This document shows, piece by piece, positions 51,004-54,341 of a stretch of 54,341 nt of DNA. Within the stretch, counting starts at the first letter, position 1. Each line of letters starts with the position of its first letter. The notes below the pieces were generated by a model. The model was not told the origin of the DNA, made no database searches, and saw only the letters and a program-made list of their open reading frames with translations. The stretch covers positions 1-54,341 of the forward strand of contig JADFXQ010000007.1 of NCBI GenBank assembly GCA_015233495.1, in the 5' to 3' direction. The DNA is from Candidatus Omnitrophota bacterium (lineage in GTDB: Bacteria; Omnitrophota; Gorgyraeia; Zapsychrales; Zapsychraceae). A program made the translations under genes and the position numbers.

Positions 51004-51076
51004 GGGGACACGCGCTTAATTCGGCGATATCCATATTGAAATATCGCGTCTTTTCGCCGAATTAAATGCCTGCCCC
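51004..51076. repeat. REP-like imperfect hairpin (GGGGACACGCGCTTAATTCGGCGA family)
   Basis: Left arm GGGGACACGCGCTTAATTCG (51004 onward) pairs with TCGCCGAATTAAATGCCTGC near the right end, with an inner GATAT/ATATC stem. The right arm supplies the TAA stop codon of folC (51062-51064). Confidence 0.82.
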
Positions 51077-52474
51077 CAACCCGCTTGCTCTGGCTTCCGC
51101 CACCACAAACACCGAACCGGTTACCAAAATATACTTCGGGCTGTCGCGCCGCGCCTCATCCAGAGCGTCGGCTACGCCGGCGGTCAAAATAACCGGCCGG
51201 TCGCTGAAATAGCTTGCTAATGCCGGCAGGTTGAAGGCGCGCGCCCGGGGGTGCCTTGACTTGGTCGCGACAATTTTTTCCGCGATGGGATCCATGACCC
51301 GGCAAAACGCGGCGCTATCTTTATCCGCGGATAATCCGATGACCAGCGTGGCTTTTGCTCCCGGAAAAAGCGCCGAAAAAGTTTCCGCCAAAACCCGCGC
51401 GGAATCCGCGTTATGCGCGGCATCCAAAATCACATAAGGGTCCCGGCTGAATATTTCAAAACGGCCCGGCCATTTGGTCTTAAGCAAACCCGACCGGATA
51501 TGCTCCGGAGCAACGGAAAAACCCTGACGGTTTAAAGCCTCAACCGCGCCAATGGCAGCAGCCGCATTGTCCATTTGATGTTTTCCGATCAAGGATAATT
51601 CCAGCGCCTCGTAAAAAGCATCCGCGCTGCGCAAACTAAACCGCGTCACCTCCGTCGACAAATCCAAAAGCTGCCGTTGAAACAAGGCAGTGTCAACCCA
51701 CTTTTTTCCCCAGCGGAGGCAGCGCTCAATCAAAACTTCCCGCGCCGCGTCCGGCTGAGAGCCGATGACAACTTCACCGGCGCCTGGCTTAATGATCCCC
51801 GCTTTTTCCCCCGCGATCGCCGCAACTGTTTCCCCCAAAATAGCCGTATGTTCCAAACTAATTGGCGTTACCACGCTTACCAAAGCGTCCGCCGCATTCG
51901 TCGCGTCCAAACGCCCGCCCAAACCCGTTTCCAAAACTACCAGATCGACTTGCTGCTGCACAAAATAAACAAACGCCGCGGCTGTCATTACTTCAAAAAA
52001 AGTAAAACTTAATCCTTTTTTTGCCAAACCGTCCCCGGCGGATTTTACCAAAGTCATCACCCGGGCAAAATCCTCACGCCGGATCATATCCGGAAACAAA
52101 TCCGCGGCGTAGACTCCGTGGCCTGACACAGCCGTTGTAAGGGCTTCCCTCATGGGCGCCGGTTGCTCTAAAGCGGCCGCATAACGGGCGCCCACAAGCC
52201 TGATTCTCTCCCTCACATCAAACATATGCGGCGACGTATACAGCCCCACGCGATACCCCGCAGCGCCGCCGATAGCGGCGAGCATCGCGCAAACCGATCC
52301 TTTGCCTTTTGACCCGGCGACATGAACACAGCGTAACGTTTTTTGCGGATCGCCAAGAGCTGACAACAAACGCTCTACCCGGGACAAATCAAAATCGTTC
52401 ACGCGTACCTGATGTAAAAATTTTTCGAAATTGGCTAGGGAATCAATATAGGATACGGTTTCAGGAAAGGTCAT
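51062..52474 (-). CDS. folC: Bifunctional folylpolyglutamate synthase / dihydrofolate synthase
   Basis: A 470-residue Mur-ligase-type enzyme that adds glutamate to folates and, in many bacteria, to dihydropteroate. It has the P-loop HVAGSKGKGSVCAMLAA, the folate-binding TSPHMFDVRERIRLVG, the LVVLETGLGGRLDATN motif and the C-terminal DAAHNADSARVLAETF. The open frame extends to 52507, but the first 11 residues lie in a TGTGTC repeat; the ATG at 52474 (MTFPETVSYIDSL) fits the family. The stop codon is provided by a REP hairpin, so the last residues (GLGAGI) may be slightly changed from the ancestral end. Confidence 0.95.
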   Translation of the reverse strand: MTFPETVSYIDSLANFEKFLHQVRVNDFDLSRVERLLSALGDPQKTLRCVHVAGSKGKGSVCAMLAAIGGAAGYRVGLYTSPHMFDVRERIRLVGARYAAALEQPAPMREALTTAVSGHGVYAADLFPDMIRREDFARVMTLVKSAGDGLAKKGLSFTFFEVMTAAAFVYFVQQQVDLVVLETGLGGRLDATNAADALVSVVTPISLEHTAILGETVAAIAGEKAGIIKPGAGEVVIGSQPDAAREVLIERCLRWGKKWVDTALFQRQLLDLSTEVTRFSLRSADAFYEALELSLIGKHQMDNAAAAIGAVEALNRQGFSVAPEHIRSGLLKTKWPGRFEIFSRDPYVILDAAHNADSARVLAETFSALFPGAKATLVIGLSADKDSAAFCRVMDPIAEKIVATKSRHPRARAFNLPALASYFSDRPVILTAGVADALDEARRDSPKYILVTGSVFVVAEARASGLGAGI

Positions 52475-52475
52475 A

Positions 52476-52630
52476 TAGGACACCAGGACACCAAACACAA
52501 GACACAAGTATTCTGTTTGAACGCTGTATTTGAAAATGAAAAATCAGGCAAACATTACAAAATGTTTCAAATACCTAAACGACATGACTTGTGTCCTGTG
52601 TCTTGTGTCTTGTGTCCGTATCTTGTGTCT
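52476..52630. repeat. TGTGTCTTGTGTC inverted arrays between folC and purH
   Basis: Left array GGACACCAGGACACC-AAACACAAGACACAAG (52478-52508) and right array starting ACTTGTGTCCTGTGTCTTGT (52586-52630) are in opposite orientation and can pair. The same unit occurs at 19003-19035 inside the annotated murJ N-terminus. Confidence 0.8.
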
Positions 52631-52631
52631 T

Positions 52632-54188
52632 TCAATGCTTAAAATGTCGAACGCCCGTCATCACCATCACCAGCCCCGCCTTGTCCGCCGCCTTAATAAC
52701 ATTCTCGTCTTCAATGGATCCGCCGGTTTGAATCACGGCTTTGATCCCGGCTTTCACGGCTAAGGTGATATTATCGATCTTGGGTATAAAGGCGTCGGAA
52801 ACCAACACCGCTCCGCGGGCGGATTTGCCAGCCTTCTCAATCGCGATTTTTACGCTTTCCACCCGGCTGGTTTGCCCGCATCCGATGCCGATGGTTTGCG
52901 TGCCTTTTACCAAAACTATCGCGTTAGATTTAACGTGTTTTACCAGGGACCAGCCAAACAGCATGGCCTTGATCTGGAATTCAGTCGGCTTTTTTTTCGA
53001 CACGACCTGCAGTTCGTTTTCCGATAAAACCCGTTCATCCCGCTCCTGCAAAAGCAATCCGCCGTGTACCCGTTTAAAATCATATCCGCCTTGTTTGACC
53101 AAGGCTAAATCCAATTCCAGTAAACGGATATTTTTTTTCTGAGTTAAAATCTCCAGACCCCGCGGATCATATCCCGGCGCGATCACGCATTCCACGAAAC
53201 CGGCTTTACTAATGCCCTGGGCGGTTGCCTCGTCTACCACGCGGTTAAGCCCGATAATTCCGCCAAACGCTGAAATCGGATCCGCTTTCCAAGCCGCTTT
53301 AAACGCCTTGCACAAGAAGGAATCCATCGCGACGCCCGTCGGATTATTATGTTTGATCACGACAGCCGCCGGTTGCGGCAAACCGCTGAGAAAATCCACG
53401 GCCGCGTTCAGATCAAGAATATTGTTAAAGGAAAGCTCTTTACCGTGCAATTGGCGCATCCGCGCCAACCCGGTTTCATCACCGGCCTCGCGGAAAAACG
53501 CGGCTTTTTGATGCGGATTCTCGCCGTATCGCAAGTCCTGCAGCTTGGTGTATTGCGGCAGATAATCGCGCGGCAAGCCCATCAGATCATCCGCCTGCAA
53601 TTTCCGGCTGAGATATTCCGCGATAATCGAATCATAGCGCGCGGTATGCCGAAACGCTTCGACACTCAACCCGAACAAAACCCGGTCCGGTAAAATCCCG
53701 GTGTTTTGTTTCAGCTCGCCAAGAATTTCGTCATACCGCGCTGGATTGCACAGCACTGCCACACTGCGATAATTTTTCGCGGCGGAACGCAGCATCGACG
53801 GCCCGCCGATATCGATATTTTCAATTGCCTCATTCAGAGTGACATTTTTCTTTTTCGTCACGCTCTCAAACGGATAAAGATTCACCACGACCATATCAAT
53901 CAGCCCAATGCCGTGTTTGGCAATCTGGGCCATATGCTCTTCTTTATCGCGCAAAGCCAACAGTCCGCCATGAATCTTCGGGTGCAAGGTTTTCACGCGG
54001 CCATCGAGCATCTCCGGAAAACCGGTGTAATCACCGACCTCAATTACGGACAGTCCGGATTCCCGCAATTGCTGAGCCGTCCCGCCGGTCGATACGATCT
54101 CCACGCCCAAAGCATTCAATCCCTGCGCAAAGGCAACAATGCCTTTTTTATCGGAAACGCTGATGAGGACTCTTTTGACTTTAATCAT
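52632..54188 (-). CDS. purH: Bifunctional AICAR formyltransferase / IMP cyclohydrolase
   Basis: A 518-residue enzyme of the last two steps of purine biosynthesis. The N-terminal MGS-like cyclohydrolase domain begins KRVLISVSDKKGIVAFAQGL with STGGTAQQLRESG and VKTLHPKIHGGLLALRD. The C-terminal transformylase domain has the catalytic Lys-His in VVIKHNNPTGVA, QTSRVESVKIAIEKAG and the terminal RHFKH. Length is normal. Its ATG overlaps the rpsU stop by one base, so the two are translated as a unit. Confidence 0.98.
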   Translation of the reverse strand: MIKVKRVLISVSDKKGIVAFAQGLNALGVEIVSTGGTAQQLRESGLSVIEVGDYTGFPEMLDGRVKTLHPKIHGGLLALRDKEEHMAQIAKHGIGLIDMVVVNLYPFESVTKKKNVTLNEAIENIDIGGPSMLRSAAKNYRSVAVLCNPARYDEILGELKQNTGILPDRVLFGLSVEAFRHTARYDSIIAEYLSRKLQADDLMGLPRDYLPQYTKLQDLRYGENPHQKAAFFREAGDETGLARMRQLHGKELSFNNILDLNAAVDFLSGLPQPAAVVIKHNNPTGVAMDSFLCKAFKAAWKADPISAFGGIIGLNRVVDEATAQGISKAGFVECVIAPGYDPRGLEILTQKKNIRLLELDLALVKQGGYDFKRVHGGLLLQERDERVLSENELQVVSKKKPTEFQIKAMLFGWSLVKHVKSNAIVLVKGTQTIGIGCGQTSRVESVKIAIEKAGKSARGAVLVSDAFIPKIDNITLAVKAGIKAVIQTGGSIEDENVIKAADKAGLVMVMTGVRHFKH

Positions 54189-54341
54189 TAAAATACCTTC
54201 TTCATCTTATGCCGCTTGCGTTCCGACGGCTTGGCGTGAAAACGACGCTCTTTCAGCTCCATCATAAACCCGTCTTTTTGACAGGCTTTTTTAAACAGAC
54301 GCATCGCCTTTTCAAAATTCATGGTGTCCGACACCTTAACT
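54188..54341 (-). CDS. rpsU: 30S ribosomal protein S21 (partial, 5' end outside window)
   Basis: The last 50 codons of a small basic protein: VKVSDTMNFEKAMRLFKKAC, then GFMMELKERRFHAKPSERKR and KMKKVF. This matches S21, which helps 16S rRNA pair with mRNA during initiation. The N-terminal residues lie beyond the window. The stop TAA shares one base with the purH ATG. Confidence 0.92.
   Translation of the reverse strand, partial: VKVSDTMNFEKAMRLFKKACQKDGFMMELKERRFHAKPSERKRHKMKKVF

Noticed and set aside
1..54341. CRISPR arrays, tRNA or rRNA genes
   Set aside because: No regularly spaced direct repeats, cloverleaf sequences or rRNA segments were seen. The repeats present are inverted or short tandem units.

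Overview
This is a typical gram-negative bacterial chromosome segment of intermediate G+C. It most likely comes from an uncultured Omnitrophota (candidate division OP3) genome. That assignment is an inference from the recognised style of several proteins: a large exported protein at 26980-29652 of a type I associate with this phylum, a coiled-coil envelope protein at 38920-40221, and a BamD-like protein with a FWVWTP motif. Outer-membrane biogenesis genes (bamD, lptE), murJ and secA show a diderm cell. No tRNA, rRNA, CRISPR array or complete transposase gene was found.

Layout. 1-150: a plus-strand fragment resembling the N-terminus of a membrane pyrophosphatase, colliding with the 3' end of an 8.8-kb gene (122-8941) for a secreted SpvB/VCBS/RHS polypeptide that carries 11 fibronectin type III modules inside its RHS region. 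9261-14885: secA, a DUF4062 protein that looks internally deleted, a parDE toxin-antitoxin pair and prfB with a programmed +1 frameshift. 15034-19052: vapBC, an MGMT-type repair protein, a short uvrC and murJ. 19109-26072: rpsT, then bamD-lptE-holA, a small membrane protein with comEC, and leuS. 26162-26691: dinJ-yafQ. 26980-29652: the large exported protein. 29811-33019: thiamine genes thiS-thiG-thiH-(hpf/raiA)-thiF. 33029-34909: mnmG. 35251-38871: an unknown, possibly GT-A-like protein, a GPH-family sugar symporter and a LacI regulator. 38920-47776: an envelope coiled-coil protein and a carbohydrate cluster (solute-binding lipoprotein, two permeases, a clan GH-A glycosidase, a duplicated TPR-like protein and a lipoprotein). 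47931-49589: two PilZ proteins and a CvpA-like protein. 49591-54341: mnmE, folC, purH and partial rpsU.

How it fits together. Most genes are housekeeping and lie in short, tightly spaced or overlapping runs. The accessory content consists of the RHS locus, three type II toxin-antitoxin pairs and the sugar cluster. The sugar cluster has solute-binding and membrane components but no ATPase gene, so it probably uses a shared ATPase encoded elsewhere.

The most striking non-coding signal is the density of inverted repeats of at least four kinds: GGGGCGCCCCTACG elements, REP-like GGGACACAC hairpins, AT-rich ATGACAAATGACAAA or TGTGTCTTGTGTC arms, and two large nested palindromes of about 250 bp. 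They sit between genes, donate stop codons to uvrC, comEC, leuS and folC, create spurious N-terminal extensions on several reading frames, and in one case are translated in frame inside a protein.
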